NCBI GenBank assembly: GCA_002842045.1
Contig: PHBX01000022.1
Coordinates: 35,587 to 99,586 of the forward strand
DNA length: 64,000 nt
Direction of reading: 5' to 3'
Source: Chloroflexi bacterium HGW-Chloroflexi-3
GTDB lineage: Bacteria; Chloroflexota; Anaerolineae; Anaerolineales; Anaerolineaceae
Shown: positions 44,587-56,188 of the stretch, one piece after another
Position numbering within the stretch: the first letter of the stretch is position 1
Layout of the letters: each line of letters begins with the position of its first letter
Translations under genes and position numbers: made by a program
The notes under the pieces: generated by a model
Database searches by the model: none
What the model was told of the DNA's origin: nothing
The model's input: only the letters and a program-made list of their open reading frames with translations

Positions 44587-45684
44587 TTAGTCAGACAATT
44601 GGCTCAGTTGCTCCTGCAGTTTTTCTTTAAATTGGATGGTTGTCAGGGGAAATTTACCCTCAGCAACGATATCGGCAGTGCGATGTCCCGCTTTGAGCGT
44701 CAGATCAACCGCTTTTTCGATCCATTGGGCTTCTTTTTCCAAACCGAGAGAAAAGCGCAGCAGGGATGCTGCTGAGAGCAATGTACCAACCGGATTGGCA
44801 ATCCCCTTCCCGGCGATATCCGGGGCGGAACCATGGATTGGCTCATACAATCCGCTCGGAAAACCCAGAGCATTCTTTTCATTGCCAATTGAAGCGGATG
44901 GCAGGTTCCCAATCGATCCTGTGATAACCGAAGCTTCATCCGTCAAAATATCACCAAACAAATTACTGGTAACGATCACATCAAAACTCGCCGGTCGGGT
45001 GATAAGATGCATAGCTGCCGCATCCACCAGCAGGTGTTCCAAAATAACATCCTGGTAATCCTGGGCAACTCGGTTAACTGTTTCCCGCCACAATCGTGAG
45101 CTTTCCAGAACATTCGATTTATCCACCGAGGTAAGCTTGCCTTTTCGGGTACGTGCCAATTCAAAAGCAACGCGGGTAACCCGTTCCACTTCAGCTGTGT
45201 TGTAAACCATCGTATCGAAAGCAGTCTCCAGACCATCGACTTGTTTGCGTCCTTTTGGTTTTCCAAAATATATTCCTCCGGTTAATTCACGCACAACCAC
45301 AAAATCGACATCCTGCAGCCTTTCAGGACGCAAGGGAGAAGCGGAAATTAAATCGGGATGGGGTTGGATGGGACGCAGGTTGGCAAATAATTGCATTTGT
45401 TTGCGCAGTCCTAACAACCCAGCTTCCGGGCGCGGACCGCCATGATCCCATTTGGGTCCACCAACAGCCCCGAGAAGCACTGCATCCGCTGCCAGGCAAG
45501 CATCCAGGGTTTCCTGGGGTAACGGATCACCATAGGCATCAATGGCACTACCGCCAAATAACTGGGAATTCATCTTCAATTGGTGTGCGCCTCTTTGTGC
45601 TACGAAAGACAATATTTCAACGGCAACCGCCACAATTTCAGGGCCAATTCCATCACCGGGGAGGAGAACGAGGTTAGCTTTCAT
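44587..45684 (-). CDS. leuB: 3-isopropylmalate dehydrogenase
   Basis: Oxidises 3-isopropylmalate (and, in the citramalate route, 3-methylmalate) with NAD. N-terminal [19 protein letters not shown], then [27 protein letters not shown] and the signature [19 protein letters not shown]. 365 residues. ATGA overlap with cimA, so it is translated directly after it; the pair would work together in isoleucine synthesis. Confidence 0.93.
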   Translation of the reverse strand: MKANLVLLPGDGIGPEIVAVAVEILSFVAQRGAHQLKMNSQLFGGSAIDAYGDPLPQETLDACLAADAVLLGAVGGPKWDHGGPRPEAGLLGLRKQMQLFANLRPIQPHPDLISASPLRPERLQDVDFVVVRELTGGIYFGKPKGRKQVDGLETAFDTMVYNTAEVERVTRVAFELARTRKGKLTSVDKSNVLESSRLWRETVNRVAQDYQDVILEHLLVDAAAMHLITRPASFDVIVTSNLFGDILTDEASVITGSIGNLPSASIGNEKNALGFPSGLYEPIHGSAPDIAGKGIANPVGTLLSAASLLRFSLGLEKEAQWIEKAVDLTLKAGHRTADIVAEGKFPLTTIQFKEKLQEQLSQLSD

Positions 45685-47243
45685 GAGGTAATTAATCCGT
45701 ATTCAATACTGTCTGCCAGTGCCATCCAACTGGCTTCGATGATATTCGTGCTGGCGCCTACCGTACTCCAACGGCGGTGTCCATTTTGAGTATCCAATAA
45801 AACTCGTGTAGTAGCAGCGGTTGCATTGTTGCCATCAATAATTCTGACTTTATAATCGGAAAGATGAAAAGCTTCCAATTGTGGGTAAAGTGGGGTAAGC
45901 GCTTTGCGTAAAGCAATGTCCAGCGCATTGACCGGGCCGTTTCCTTCAGCAATGGTGTGGATTGTCCGCCCGTTCACAATAATCTTCACCATGGCTTCAA
46001 CCACCATACCGCGACCGGAGCGGTGCTCGACGGTTGCAAAAAAATCAACCAGTTCAAAGGGCGGCTGATAGTCCTTTTTCCGGCGGTGAAGCATAAGGGC
46101 AACCGAAGCTTCTGCTGATTCAAAGGAAAAACCGTGTGATTCGAGCAATTTAATGCTCTCCAGAACTTTTATCATTTCCTCTTTATCGGTGCCTTCGATA
46201 TCAAATTCAGACGCCTTGAACAGTAAATTCCCCCGTCCGGAAAGTTCACTAACCACAGTTCGCATTTGATTACCCACAAGCGTCGGGTCGATGTGCTGGT
46301 AGCTATTGATATTGCGTTGCAAAGCTGCAACATGCACCCCGCCTTTATGAGCAAATGCACTCCTACCAACGTAAGCATCGTGCTGAGATGGTGCCAGATT
46401 GGCAATTTCGGATACAAAATGGGAAACTTCATATAACTGTTCCAGCTTACCAGACGCTAAACAAGGTTGATTAAGTTTTAGTTCCAGATTTGGAATAATG
46501 CTGCACAGATTGGCATTGCCACAGCGTTCGCCATAGCCATTGATCGTACCCTGGATATGGGTTGCACCATGATTTACCGCCATTAGCGAATTGGCAACTG
46601 CACATTCTCCATCATTATGGGCATGGATACCAATTTCAGTATTCGGAAATGCAGCTTGAACAATCTTGACAATCTCGGCAATTTCATCCGGCAGGCAGCC
46701 ACCGTTGGTATCACACAATACCAGAGCATCAGCTTCGCCGCGTTGTGCAGCTAACAAAGTTCTTAAAGCATAGTCCGGGTTATCTTTATAACCATCGAAG
46801 AAATGTTCAGCATCATAAAAGACAATTTTTTGATGCTGCTTAAGGTAGTGTACGCTTTCAAAAATAATGCGTTCATTTTCTGCAAGCGTTGTTTTTAATA
46901 CATCTGTAACATGTAGTGTCCATGATTTGCCAAAAATGGTGCAGACAGGCGTGTTGGCGTTAATCAACGCCTGAATATTGGTATCCTGTGCTGGGTTAGA
47001 ATTTGCCCGACAGGTGGAACCAAAGGCAGCAATTTTAGCACTGGTCAGGGATAACTCATCCAGGCGTTGAAAGAATTCCACATCCTTTGGGTTGGATCCT
47101 GGCCAGCCACCCTCGATATAATGCACACCTAAATCATTCAGTCTCTGCGCAATGCGCAATTTATCATCACACGAAAGCCATAAACCTTCGCGTTGCGTAC
47201 CATCTCGTAAAGTCGTATCATAAATTGTGATTGGTCTTCGCAT
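45681..47243 (-). CDS. cimA: Citramalate synthase
   Basis: Condenses pyruvate with acetyl-CoA to (R)-citramalate, opening the pyruvate route to isoleucine. Shows [31 protein letters not shown], the metal-binding histidines in [16 protein letters not shown] and the C-terminal LeuA allosteric domain ([23 protein letters not shown]). The WPGSNPKD and early REG signatures place it in the CimA group, not with LeuA, which is also present. The frame is open to 47270; AGGAGA fixes the ATG at 47243. 520 residues. Confidence 0.88.
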   Translation of the reverse strand: MRRPITIYDTTLRDGTQREGLWLSCDDKLRIAQRLNDLGVHYIEGGWPGSNPKDVEFFQRLDELSLTSAKIAAFGSTCRANSNPAQDTNIQALINANTPVCTIFGKSWTLHVTDVLKTTLAENERIIFESVHYLKQHQKIVFYDAEHFFDGYKDNPDYALRTLLAAQRGEADALVLCDTNGGCLPDEIAEIVKIVQAAFPNTEIGIHAHNDGECAVANSLMAVNHGATHIQGTINGYGERCGNANLCSIIPNLELKLNQPCLASGKLEQLYEVSHFVSEIANLAPSQHDAYVGRSAFAHKGGVHVAALQRNINSYQHIDPTLVGNQMRTVVSELSGRGNLLFKASEFDIEGTDKEEMIKVLESIKLLESHGFSFESAEASVALMLHRRKKDYQPPFELVDFFATVEHRSGRGMVVEAMVKIIVNGRTIHTIAEGNGPVNALDIALRKALTPLYPQLEAFHLSDYKVRIIDGNNATAATTRVLLDTQNGHRRWSTVGASTNIIEASWMALADSIEYGLITS

Positions 47244-47269
47244 AATCTCCTGCCTATCATTGACAAACA

Positions 47270-47295
47270 AAACCTTTGGGGTGAACCAAAGGTTT
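47270..47295 (-). terminator. Stem-loop between leuD and cimA
   Basis: AAACCTTTGG (47270-47279) pairs with CCAAAGGTTT (47286-47295); on the minus strand it is followed by TTGTTTG. It could end part of the transcripts or stabilise the upstream mRNA. Confidence 0.5.
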
Positions 47296-47323
47296 GTTGT
47301 TATTTATCCAACTACCAGGTTCA

Positions 47324-47911
47324 CTATACCTGCTGATGTTCAAATTGAATAATTTCTTCTTCAAAGGACAAAATATAATCCAATTGGTCTATACCACTTA
47401 ATAAACATTTTTTTGCAAACGCATTAATTTCAAAAGAGAATTCCACTTCCCCATCGATCAATACTGTTTGATCTTTTAGATTAATTGTGACTTTCGTGAA
47501 GGGGTCCTCCTGCAATTTGGTTAATAACTGGATAAATTGCGTTTCAGTGATCGTGAGGGGTAAGAGACCGTTTTTAAGAGCATTATTGTTAAAAATATCC
47601 GCAAATCCGGTGCTGATGACACAACGAATACCACAACCGGTCAACGCCCAAGGCGCGTGCTCGCGCGAGGAACCACTGCCAAAATTATTTCCTGCCAGCA
47701 GAATTTGCGCCCCGGTATACAACTGATTGTTAAGCACAAATTCCGGGTTGGGACTACCATCCGGAAGATAGCGCCAATCAGCAAACAAGCCCTCTGCTAC
47801 GCTGTTTTTATCGATCGCTTTTAAGTAGCGTGCCGGGATGATTTGATCAGTATCGATATTATTGACCAGTAAAGGTATTATCTGTGAAGTAATTTGTGTA
47901 AAGGTCTCCAT
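47324..47911 (-). CDS. leuD: 3-isopropylmalate dehydratase, small subunit
   Basis: 195 residues with NNIDTDQIIPARYLKAIDK, LAGNNFGSGSSREHAPWALTG and the following IRCVISTGFADIF, the standard LeuD blocks. Forms a heterodimer with LeuC to interconvert 2- and 3-isopropylmalate, and citramalate with 3-methylmalate. Its ATG begins one base after the leuC stop; GGAGG lies in the leuC end. Confidence 0.93.
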   Translation of the reverse strand: METFTQITSQIIPLLVNNIDTDQIIPARYLKAIDKNSVAEGLFADWRYLPDGSPNPEFVLNNQLYTGAQILLAGNNFGSGSSREHAPWALTGCGIRCVISTGFADIFNNNALKNGLLPLTITETQFIQLLTKLQEDPFTKVTINLKDQTVLIDGEVEFSFEINAFAKKCLLSGIDQLDYILSFEEEIIQFEHQQV

Positions 47912-47912
47912 T

Positions 47913-49205
47913 TTAACCTCCCATCAACTTTCTGGGGTCAGTTATTTTGCCTGAAAGGGCACTGGCTGCTGCTGTTAAAGGGGATGCCAAAAAGGTGCGT
48001 CCACCTTTTCCCTGGCGTCCTTCAAAATTGCGATTACTGGTACTGATGGCGTATTCACCGGGTTTGAGTCGCACCCCTTTCGCGATTTTCTGCCCTCGGA
48101 GGAGTTGGGCAGCTTTTCGCAAGTCGCTGATGCGGGAATTCGTACAGCTTCCTAAAAAGACAACATCGATTGGATGACCCTCGATAGAGGAATCTGGATC
48201 CAGATCCATATATTTAAGCGCTTTCTGCAAGGTTTGTTGTTTTTCAAAGTTGGTTTCTTGTAACGGTTGGGGTATCAATTCATTGATAAAGATGCCCATG
48301 CCCGGATTAGTACCATAGGTCACCATCGGTTGGAGTTGGGTAACATCTATGAACACATGCTGATCATAAACAGCATCCTGATCGCTGTGATAGGTACTCC
48401 AGCGTGCAAGCTGTTCTTTCCAGGCAGCGCCCTGTTTGGCATTTGGCCTTTCCTTCAAATAGGCATAGGTGGTCTCATCGGGGGCAATCAGTCCAGCGCG
48501 TGCCCCTGCTTCGATCGACATGTTGCAGATTGTCATTCTTTCTTCCATGTTAAGAGCACGAATGGTCGAACCAGTATATTCAAAAACATGCCCGGTTCCA
48601 CCCTCCGTGCCGATCCTGGCGATCAGCGCAAGGATAATATCTTTAGCACTCACTCCAATGGGAAGTTCTCCTTCCACACGCACCTCATACGATTTGGGCT
48701 TATTCTGCAGCAAACACTGGCTGGCCAGCACATGTTCGACCTCGCTGGTGCCAATTCCAAAAGCCAGACAACCAAACGCACCATGCGTGGCGGTGTGGCT
48801 ATCGCCACAAACAATGGTCATGCCGGGGGTTACCAGTCCCATTTCAGGAGCAATGACATGCACAATTCCGTGAGTCTCGCAGCCCAATTCGTGCAGCTTT
48901 ATGCCATGTTCCGCACAATTATCGCGTAATTGTTGTAGCTGTACACGTGCCATGGCATCCAGAGACTGTGGTTGGTTAATATTAACAGTAGGCGTGGAAT
49001 GATCCATAGTAGCACATGTGCGCTTTGGTCGACGAACCTTTATCCCGCGTTCTCGCAAACCAGTGAATGCCTGCGGAGAAGTTACTTCGTGTACCAGATG
49101 CAGATCAATATAGAGCACAGCTGGAGCATCAGACTCCTGCACAACGACATGCTCGTTCCAGATCTTATCCAGTAAGGTTAATGGTTCAGACCGCGAATTT
49201 TTCAT
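47913..49205 (-). CDS. leuC: 3-isopropylmalate dehydratase, large subunit
   Basis: Aconitase-type [4Fe-4S] protein, 430 residues: [12 protein letters not shown], the [13 protein letters not shown] block, [15 protein letters not shown] with the first cluster cysteine, and [21 protein letters not shown]. Start overlaps the leuA end by 20 bases; AAAGGATTATT precedes the ATG. Confidence 0.94.
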   Translation of the reverse strand: MKNSRSEPLTLLDKIWNEHVVVQESDAPAVLYIDLHLVHEVTSPQAFTGLRERGIKVRRPKRTCATMDHSTPTVNINQPQSLDAMARVQLQQLRDNCAEHGIKLHELGCETHGIVHVIAPEMGLVTPGMTIVCGDSHTATHGAFGCLAFGIGTSEVEHVLASQCLLQNKPKSYEVRVEGELPIGVSAKDIILALIARIGTEGGTGHVFEYTGSTIRALNMEERMTICNMSIEAGARAGLIAPDETTYAYLKERPNAKQGAAWKEQLARWSTYHSDQDAVYDQHVFIDVTQLQPMVTYGTNPGMGIFINELIPQPLQETNFEKQQTLQKALKYMDLDPDSSIEGHPIDVVFLGSCTNSRISDLRKAAQLLRGQKIAKGVRLKPGEYAISTSNRNFEGRQGKGGRTFLASPLTAAASALSGKITDPRKLMGG

Positions 49206-50847
49206 AATAATCCTTTACCGGTTGGTTATTTTCTTTTGATTGTGCCGGGTCATGTTTTCCACTGGCAACCAGTATTTTGTTCAATCCAGAAAGGAACGCT
49301 TTGGCACTGGCTACAATGATGTCTGTATCCACACCATGACCACCAAAGGTTCGTTGTGATAACTGATTATTTTGAGGAGATTGGCGCTTTAAGGTTGAGC
49401 CATTCTCAGCCTGCAGGCGAACACTGACATGCCCCATCGCATCAATTCCTTCCGTAATAGAATTGACGTTGTATTCCAATAAGGTATTGGTTACTTTTAC
49501 CACCTGATTGATGGCTGTAAACACAGCATCTACCGGACCGGTACCCAACGCTGCATTGATGTATTCCTTTCCATTAATATCGCGCAATCTCACTGTAGCA
49601 GTCGGCATACCCATCGTTCCACAACTGACCTGCAAGCCTTCCAGCCTGAAAACTTCCAAAGGTTGGTAAATTTGATCGGAGATGATTGCTTCCAGATCCG
49701 CCTCAGTGATATTTTTCTTGTTATCAGCCAGGTTCTTAAAGCGTTCAAAAGCTTGTTCAAGATCAGATTCGTTTAACTCGAACCCAAGTGTTTCCATATT
49801 TTTCTTAAAGGCATGTCGCCCGGAATGTTTTCCCAGCACCAGACGTGATTGCACCTCCCCAACCATATCAGGGCGCATAATTTCATAGGTCTCCTGATGT
49901 TTGAGCATTCCATCCTGATGAATGCCAGCTTCATGTGCGAAGGCGTTTGCGCCTACAATGGCTTTATTGGGCTGTACGGGAATCCCGGTCAGTGTGGAAA
50001 CCAGGCGACTGATGCGTGTCAACTGGGTGGTATCGATCCCTGTCTCTAAATCAAATACCTGACGACGGGTATTCAACGCCATTACAACTTCTTCATGTGA
50101 AGTATTCCCGGCCCGTTCGCCAATTCCGTTAATGGTGACTTCAGCCTGGCGTGCTCCAGCCTGGATTCCAGCAATGGTATTGGCAGTCGCCAGCCCAAGA
50201 TCGTCATGACAGTGCACCGAGAGGATCACTCCATCGATGCCAGTAACATTCTTTCTGATACCTGCAATCAAGGCACCAAATTCTTCCGGGATGGTATACC
50301 CGACCGTATCAGGGATATTAAGTGTGGTTGCCCCGGCTTTGATGGCAACCTCCAACACCTGATACAGAAACTTTGCTTCACTACGGCCAGCATCTTCCGG
50401 GGAAAATTCAATATCTGTACACAGGGATCGGGCGTATGAGACCATTTCCTCCACACGCTGCAACACTGCTTGTGGTTCCATTTTTAGTTTATATTTCATA
50501 TGGATCGGTGAGGTTGCCAAAAAAGTGTGAATACGTGCTTTTTGGGCATGCTGTACCGCTTCCCAGGCGGCGTCAATATCCTTTTGTGAAGCACGCGCCA
50601 GACCACAGATGATGGGTACTTTATGACCCTGTCCCGGTTGCGGATTGCCAACTTCCATAGCAATTTTTTTTACTGCCGCCAGATCGTCCGGAGAAGCTGC
50701 CGGAAATCCGGCTTCGATCACATCCACATTCATCCTTGCCAAAGCACGAGCAATCATCAGCTTTTCATTCGAGGTTAAAGACGCTCCCGGAGATTGTTCA
50801 CCATCCCGCAAGGTAGTGTCAAAAATTCTTACATATTGATCCTGCAT
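49186..50847 (-). CDS. leuA: 2-isopropylmalate synthase
   Basis: Condenses 2-ketoisovalerate with acetyl-CoA, first step to leucine. [48 protein letters not shown] (metal ligands) and a C-terminal allosteric domain with leucine-binding-type features ([27 protein letters not shown]). 553 residues, slightly longer than the usual 510-520, with a tail of about 30 charged residues. It starts one base after ilvC ends. Confidence 0.93.
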   Translation of the reverse strand: MQDQYVRIFDTTLRDGEQSPGASLTSNEKLMIARALARMNVDVIEAGFPAASPDDLAAVKKIAMEVGNPQPGQGHKVPIICGLARASQKDIDAAWEAVQHAQKARIHTFLATSPIHMKYKLKMEPQAVLQRVEEMVSYARSLCTDIEFSPEDAGRSEAKFLYQVLEVAIKAGATTLNIPDTVGYTIPEEFGALIAGIRKNVTGIDGVILSVHCHDDLGLATANTIAGIQAGARQAEVTINGIGERAGNTSHEEVVMALNTRRQVFDLETGIDTTQLTRISRLVSTLTGIPVQPNKAIVGANAFAHEAGIHQDGMLKHQETYEIMRPDMVGEVQSRLVLGKHSGRHAFKKNMETLGFELNESDLEQAFERFKNLADNKKNITEADLEAIISDQIYQPLEVFRLEGLQVSCGTMGMPTATVRLRDINGKEYINAALGTGPVDAVFTAINQVVKVTNTLLEYNVNSITEGIDAMGHVSVRLQAENGSTLKRQSPQNNQLSQRTFGGHGVDTDIIVASAKAFLSGLNKILVASGKHDPAQSKENNQPVKDYYEKFAV

Positions 50848-50848
50848 T

Positions 50849-51862
50849 TTATTCTCCTGGTTTTACCCTGACTGGATTGACATAGGGCATCAAACTGCGC
50901 AGATCAGCGCCAACTTTTTCCAGCAATGATTCTTGTTCCAGTTGACGAGTTTTGTTGAAATTTGGCAATCCGGCTTCATTTTCTGCAATCCAGTCTTTGG
51001 CAAATTGTCCATTTTGAATATTCGTCAGTAGCTGACGCATAACATGACGGCTCTCTTCATTAATTACTTGAGGGCCAGCATAATAATCACCCATTTCAGC
51101 GGTGTCGGAAACTGAATAACGCATAAAATTCAGGCCGCCACGGTACATGAGATCGACGATCAATTTTAATTCGTGCAAACATTCAAAATAAGCAATTTCC
51201 GGTTGGTATCCAGCGGCAACCAGGGTTTCAAAACCAGCTTTAACCAACTCGGATACCCCTCCACATAAGACTGCCTGCTCCCCAAACAGATCTGTTTCAG
51301 TTTCTTCGGTGAAGGTGGTTTCCAGAACCCCTACCCGCGTGGATCCAAGCGCATCAGCATAAGCAAGTGCCTGCTGCTTTGCCTGACCGCTAATATCCTG
51401 GTGTACTGCGAGCAATGATGGAACTCCACCACCTTCAATATAGGTTTCTCGGACTCGATGCCCGGGAGATTTGGGCGCAATCATGCTGACATCCACATTT
51501 GTAGGTGGGGTAATGGTGCCATAGCGGATGTTGAATCCATGAGCGAACATGAGTGTCTTACCACTTTTTAAATAAGGCTCAATTTCTTCCCTATAAATTT
51601 TTGGTTGTTTTGTATCGGGGGCGAGCATCATGATCACATCCGCCCATTGGGCAGCCTCAGACACCGATTTAACAGTTAATCCATCAGATTCAGCTTTGGC
51701 TTTGCTTTTACTGCCATCACGTAATGCAACTACTACATCCACACCACTATTCTTCAAATTCAGGCTATGGGCATGTCCCTGCGAACCGTAACCGACCACG
51801 GCAACTTTCTTTGCCTGGATTAATGACAGGTCTGCATCTTTTTGATAATATATTTTTGTCAT
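50849..51862 (-). CDS. ilvC: Ketol-acid reductoisomerase
   Basis: Converts acetolactate or acetohydroxybutyrate to the dihydroxy acid using NAD(P)H. N-terminal [17 protein letters not shown], then [33 protein letters not shown], and C-terminal [13 protein letters not shown] and [16 protein letters not shown] metal-ligand blocks. 337 residues, class I. The frame is open to 51904, but ATG 51862 directly follows the ilvN stop by one base. Confidence 0.94.
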   Translation of the reverse strand: MTKIYYQKDADLSLIQAKKVAVVGYGSQGHAHSLNLKNSGVDVVVALRDGSKSKAKAESDGLTVKSVSEAAQWADVIMMLAPDTKQPKIYREEIEPYLKSGKTLMFAHGFNIRYGTITPPTNVDVSMIAPKSPGHRVRETYIEGGGVPSLLAVHQDISGQAKQQALAYADALGSTRVGVLETTFTEETETDLFGEQAVLCGGVSELVKAGFETLVAAGYQPEIAYFECLHELKLIVDLMYRGGLNFMRYSVSDTAEMGDYYAGPQVINEESRHVMRQLLTNIQNGQFAKDWIAENEAGLPNFNKTRQLEQESLLEKVGADLRSLMPYVNPVRVKPGE

Positions 51863-51863
51863 T

Positions 51864-52397
51864 CTAAATACCTCGCTCCAGTGATGAAATTTCTTTATGT
51901 CCATTGGGATGATACCCGTTGGCTTTTCCGCGCAACATGGCTACCTGTCCGGTGGTAACCATCTCGATGATGCCAAAAGGACGTAATAACTCCATTAGGC
52001 TTTCGATCTTATCTACGGTACCGGTGATTTCCAGAATGATCGAATCGGAAGCTACATCGATGACATTGGCGCGGAAAATGCTGGCTAAATTTGTAATCTC
52101 ATGTCGTTTTTCGTGATTAGCCGCAACTTTAATCAGTGCAAGATCACGGGTGACAGTTGGTTGGTTGGTTACATCCTGCACATCAATCACATTGACCAAT
52201 TTGTAAAGATTGTTCTTGACCATATCAGGTTCCAGGTCGCTGTGATCCAGGACGATCGTCATGCGGGATATTTCAGGGTTTTCCGTACGCCCAACGTTCA
52301 ATGAATCAATGTTAAAATTCCGGCGACGGAACAATGACGCGATGCGATTCAGTACACCAGGCTTGTTCTCAACTTTGGCAATTAATGTGTGTTGCAT
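51864..52397 (-). CDS. ilvN: Acetolactate synthase, small (regulatory) subunit
   Basis: 177 residues with an ACT domain: [22 protein letters not shown], then DSLNVG, and the second half [34 protein letters not shown]. It stabilises IlvB and gives feedback inhibition by valine and the other branched-chain amino acids. ATG 52397 with GGATGGAG upstream; longer frame to 52430 is less likely. Confidence 0.93.
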   Translation of the reverse strand: MQHTLIAKVENKPGVLNRIASLFRRRNFNIDSLNVGRTENPEISRMTIVLDHSDLEPDMVKNNLYKLVNVIDVQDVTNQPTVTRDLALIKVAANHEKRHEITNLASIFRANVIDVASDSIILEITGTVDKIESLMELLRPFGIIEMVTTGQVAMLRGKANGYHPNGHKEISSLERGI

Positions 52398-52422
52398 TTT
52401 TCTCCATCCTTCGGCTTGCAAA

Positions 52423-54117
52423 TCAAGCATTTACTTTAATTGGGCGTAAGAGCATTTCATCCAGGGCTGCTCCGGAAGGCACCATTGGGTATACACAGTC
52501 CTCTGGTTCAACCTGAAATTCAATTAAAACCGGTCCATACGTTCTTTGCGCCATCTCCAGGGCTCCGTTAATCTGATCTCGTTGATTAACAGCGATCGAC
52601 GGGACATCATACGCCTGGGCAAGTTTAACAAAATCTGGTCCTGTGATCGGGGTAGCGGCATAGCGTTTATCAAAGAAGAATTCCTGCCACTGGCGCACCA
52701 TACCCAGGAAGCCATTGTTGATCAATAAAATCTTGACATTGGCATTCTCCTGCTTCAAGGTAGCCAGTTCATTGAGCGACATCTGGAAACTTCCATCTCC
52801 TTCGATCGTCCAGACTTCCTTATCCGGGTTGGCAAACCAGGCACCTAACGCTGATGGGGTGCCAAAACCCATTGAACCAGCCCCACCCGAGGTGATCAGA
52901 CGATACGGTTTCTCCTGAACGTAGTATTGTGCGGTCCACATTTGATGTTGACCGACACCGGTGGTAACAATTTTCTCCCCCAGCGATTGTTTCCAAAAAT
53001 CATGAATGACATGTGCGGCGTGTAATTTGCCGTTTTGTTCCCAATACAAAATATCACGCTGCGCACTTTCCTGTTTCCAGGCTTGTATTTGCTCTAACCA
53101 TTCGGGGTGCTGCAATTTGGGGACAATTGGGTTGAGGTCTGCCAGTACCGTTTGCAAATCTCCCAATAAAGTCAAATCCACTTTTACATTTTTATTAAAT
53201 TCAGAGGAATCAATATCCACATGTATTTTTCTGGCACGCGCTGCATAGGTATGCAGGGTGCCAGTCACGCGATCATCAAAACGCATTCCAAAAGCCAATA
53301 TCAAATCTGCATTTTGAATGGCAAAATTGGCATGAGCAGTACCATGCATACCCATCATGCCCAGGTGATAGGGATGCCCAGCTGGAAAAGCACCCAATCC
53401 TAACAGGGTTAATGCAACCGGGGTCTGGGTCTTTTCGGCAAATTCAGCCAATTCACCCATAGCACCGGACATCAACACCCCATGACCTGCCAGGATCACT
53501 GGACGTTTGGCGTTTTGAATCAGTTTGACAGCTGCGTCCAGAGATTGTTTAGTAGCGTGAAGCGGAGGTTTATAGCCTGGTAAAACAACTTCTTCCTCAG
53601 AATATTCAAACCATACTTTTTCAAATTGAGTATCCTTACAAATATCAATCAGCACTGGACCCGGGCGGCCACTACGGGCAATGTAAAAAGCTTCGCGAAT
53701 CGTTTCAGCCAGTTGTGCCGCGCTGGTTACCAGGTAATTATGCTTGGTGATCGGCAGGGTAATGCCGGTTACATCTGTTTCTTGAAAAGCATCTCCCCCG
53801 ATCAAGGAAGAGGCAACCTGACCGGTAATATAAACAACCGGTGAAGAATCCATCATAGCTGTTGTGATCCCAGTGACCAGATTGGTCGCCCCAGGACCTG
53901 AAGTTGCCATAGCTACCCCGACCTTACCGGAAGCACGTGCATATCCATCGGCAGCGAAGGCTGCCCCTTGTTCGTGGCGGGTTAAGACATGTTTAATCGG
54001 GTAATTCATCATGGCATCATAAATGGGCATATTTGCCCCACCTGGATAACCGAAAATAACTTCCACCCCTTCCCGCACCAGACTTTCCATTACTACTTCT
54101 GCACCTGTCAAATACAT
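52423..54117 (-). CDS. ilvB: Acetolactate synthase, large subunit
   Basis: TPP enzyme that makes 2-acetolactate or 2-aceto-2-hydroxybutyrate. The N-terminal EVIFGYPGGANMPIYDA, RHEQGAAFAADGYARASG (catalytic glutamate), the FAD-binding middle domain and the TPP motif GDGSFQMSLNEL...NN are present. 564 residues. It is separated from ilvD by 118 bases that hold a repeat element, and leads into ilvN after 25 bases. Confidence 0.95.
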   Translation of the reverse strand: MYLTGAEVVMESLVREGVEVIFGYPGGANMPIYDAMMNYPIKHVLTRHEQGAAFAADGYARASGKVGVAMATSGPGATNLVTGITTAMMDSSPVVYITGQVASSLIGGDAFQETDVTGITLPITKHNYLVTSAAQLAETIREAFYIARSGRPGPVLIDICKDTQFEKVWFEYSEEEVVLPGYKPPLHATKQSLDAAVKLIQNAKRPVILAGHGVLMSGAMGELAEFAEKTQTPVALTLLGLGAFPAGHPYHLGMMGMHGTAHANFAIQNADLILAFGMRFDDRVTGTLHTYAARARKIHVDIDSSEFNKNVKVDLTLLGDLQTVLADLNPIVPKLQHPEWLEQIQAWKQESAQRDILYWEQNGKLHAAHVIHDFWKQSLGEKIVTTGVGQHQMWTAQYYVQEKPYRLITSGGAGSMGFGTPSALGAWFANPDKEVWTIEGDGSFQMSLNELATLKQENANVKILLINNGFLGMVRQWQEFFFDKRYAATPITGPDFVKLAQAYDVPSIAVNQRDQINGALEMAQRTYGPVLIEFQVEPEDCVYPMVPSGAALDEMLLRPIKVNA

Positions 54118-54161
54118 AATAATTCTCCTTACGAATAATAGTTACTTTTCAATAGTTGGCC

Positions 54162-54234
54162 GTCAGGGTGTTTTTGGCTGGTATTGGCCTGCTATAAACA
54201 ACCACCAAACCAATTTTTTTAAGATGATAAATCC
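54162..54234. repeat. Repeat element copy 1 (between ilvB and ilvD)
   Basis: 73 bases starting GTCAGGGTGTTTTTGGC and ending AAGATGATAAATCC. By eye it aligns along its length with 56444-56518 at roughly two-thirds identity. It can form an imperfect hairpin (GTTTTTGG ... TATAAAC). Confidence 0.5.
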
Positions 54235-54235
54235 A

Positions 54236-55900
54236 TTAAAGTAATACCGCACCCCGGTTAGCACTGCTGACCATGCGGCTGTAGCGTCGCAACCAGGCAC
54301 TGTTGGTTCGTACTTCAAATTCAGGTAATTGATCCAAACGTTTCTGGATCTGTTCTTCACTGATCAAGACATTCAGGCTGCGTTGATCCAGGTTAATTTC
54401 AATCAGATCGCCATCTTGCAAAGCAGCTATCGGTCCACCAGCAGCTGCTTCGGGACTAACATGGCCAATACAGGCGCCGCGAGTGCCACCGGAAAAGCGC
54501 CCATCCGTGATCAATGCTACAGAATCACCCAAACCCATTCCCATAATGGCTGATGTAGGTGCGAGCATTTCCTGCATCCCGGGTCCTCCTGCCGGGCCTT
54601 CATAGCGGATCACCACCACATCTCCAGCCCGTACTTCATGATTCAGGATGCCGTGGAGAGCCTGATCCTGGCTCTCATAAATACGGGCAGGACCGCTGTG
54701 TTTGCGCATAGCAGTTGCTACACCGCCAGTTTTGACCACCGCGCCATTTGGCGCTAAATTACCAAACAGGATTGCCAGACCTCCCGTAGCTGAATGCGCA
54801 TTTTCAATTGAGCGGATCACTTCAGCATCTTTAACCTCACTAGCCGCCACAATTTCAGTAATACTGGCACCACTTACTGTTTGACGCGCTTGATGCAACT
54901 GGTATCCTGAGCGCGCCACTTGCTTTAACACTGCTGGCACACCACCTGCATGCTGCACATCCTCCATATGCCATTTTCCAGAAGGGCTGACTTTACAGAT
55001 ATAGGGTACCTGGTCGGCGATTTGATTGATGCGTTCCAGAGGATAGTCGACATGGGCTTCATGGGCAAAGGCTAAAGTATGCAGTACGGTATTGGTGCTG
55101 CCCCCCATGGCCATATCGAGCGCGAAAGCATCATCGAGAGCTTCTCGTGTAATCAGATCACGTGGGCACAGGTCCGCCTGCACCAGCTCGATGATGCGCC
55201 GGGCAGCTTGCTGTACCAGATTTTTACGCCCTTGATCAACGGCTAGAATGGTTCCATTATATGGCAATGCCAACCCCAACACTTCCAGGAGACAATTCAT
55301 TGAATTAGCTGTAAACAACCCCGAACAGGATCCGCAAGTCGGGCACCCAAAATCTTCCAGGGTTTTTAGTTCATGTGCATCGATAATTCCAGCTTTATAT
55401 GCACCGACTCCCTCAAAAACCGAGATCAGGTCAACCACTTTGCCATCCGGCGTTTTACCAGCCGCCATGGCTCCGCCAGAAACGAATATAGCCGGAATAT
55501 TGACCCGTAGTGCCCCCATCACCATACCAGGCACAATTTTATCGCAATTGGTAAGAAAGATTACCCCATCAAAACAATGCGCTTGCAGCATGGTTTCCAC
55601 GCTGTCAGCAATCAATTCGCGCGATGGGAGGCTGAACTTCATCCCGCCGTGACCCATAGCGATACCGTCATCCACGCCGATGGTGTTGAATTCAAAAGGA
55701 ACACCGCCCGCTGCACGAATCGTCTCTTTTACCAGGCGTCCGAATTCCTGCAGGTGAACATGACCCGGGATGATATCGATGTAAGAATTGGCAACTGCGA
55801 TAAAAGGTTTGTGGAAATCTTCATCCTTTACCCCGGTTGCTTTAAGTAAGGAGCGATGCGGGGCACGTTCATACCCTGTTTTAATCGTATCGGATCGCAT
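54236..55900 (-). CDS. ilvD: Dihydroxy-acid dehydratase
   Basis: Iron-sulphur enzyme that dehydrates dihydroxy acids to the 2-keto acids. [53 protein letters not shown] (cluster cysteines) and the terminal [20 protein letters not shown] are diagnostic. 554 residues from ATG 55900; the frame extends upstream to 55957 but would overlap the small gene before it. First enzyme gene of the operon. Confidence 0.94.
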   Translation of the reverse strand: MRSDTIKTGYERAPHRSLLKATGVKDEDFHKPFIAVANSYIDIIPGHVHLQEFGRLVKETIRAAGGVPFEFNTIGVDDGIAMGHGGMKFSLPSRELIADSVETMLQAHCFDGVIFLTNCDKIVPGMVMGALRVNIPAIFVSGGAMAAGKTPDGKVVDLISVFEGVGAYKAGIIDAHELKTLEDFGCPTCGSCSGLFTANSMNCLLEVLGLALPYNGTILAVDQGRKNLVQQAARRIIELVQADLCPRDLITREALDDAFALDMAMGGSTNTVLHTLAFAHEAHVDYPLERINQIADQVPYICKVSPSGKWHMEDVQHAGGVPAVLKQVARSGYQLHQARQTVSGASITEIVAASEVKDAEVIRSIENAHSATGGLAILFGNLAPNGAVVKTGGVATAMRKHSGPARIYESQDQALHGILNHEVRAGDVVVIRYEGPAGGPGMQEMLAPTSAIMGMGLGDSVALITDGRFSGGTRGACIGHVSPEAAAGGPIAALQDGDLIEINLDQRSLNVLISEEQIQKRLDQLPEFEVRTNSAWLRRYSRMVSSANRGAVLL

Positions 55901-55913
55901 TGGTGATCTGCCT

Positions 55914-56096
55914 TTAAGCTTCCGTGGCTGTAGATTTTGATGATGGCATTCCTGCATTCTTCACGAAATCATATTGAGCAAAGGCATGTTCGTTGGCGAA
56001 CACACTTTGTTTCGCTTGTTCGTTGGTGGTCATTGGAAAAATATTTTCCTCTTCAAACTGTGAATTGTTGTCGATTTTTTTGTTTGGGTTTTGCAT
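55914..56096 (-). CDS. Small protein of 60 residues, unknown function
   Basis: Begins with an ATG nine bases after GGAG. Composition is polar and asparagine-rich ([18 protein letters not shown]) with a middle segment [18 protein letters not shown]; no membrane segment. It lies between the attenuator and ilvD and stops 13 bases before ilvD, so it is expressed only when the attenuator lets transcription through. It does not show the branched-chain codon run of the leader peptide. I do not recognise it; a structural regulator or a chance frame are both possible. Confidence 0.45.
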   Translation of the reverse strand: MQNPNKKIDNNSQFEEENIFPMTTNEQAKQSVFANEHAFAQYDFVKNAGMPSSKSTATEA

Positions 56097-56129
56097 AATT
56101 AGCTCCGATATCCTGAATAAAAGTTAGAT

Positions 56130-56159
56130 AAAAAAAGACTGCCGGTGTGGGCAGTCTTT
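56130..56159 (-). terminator. Attenuator terminator of the ilv operon
   Basis: On the minus strand AAAGACTGCC (56159-56150) pairs perfectly with GGCAGTCTTT (56143-56134) across a six-base loop and is followed by TTTTATC, a textbook intrinsic terminator 34 bases before the small ORF. The competing segment TGGGCAG (56208-56202), in the end of the leader peptide gene, is complementary to CTGCCCA (56154-56148), which overlaps the first terminator arm, so an antiterminator can form. Confidence 0.85.
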
Positions 56160-56188
56160 CTGTTGATCCTCTGGCGATTTCTTCGCTC

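Noticed and set aside
45681..47243. Second leuA or homocitrate synthase
   Set aside because: Signature segments and pairing with leuB fit citramalate synthase better; a true leuA is present at 49186-50847.
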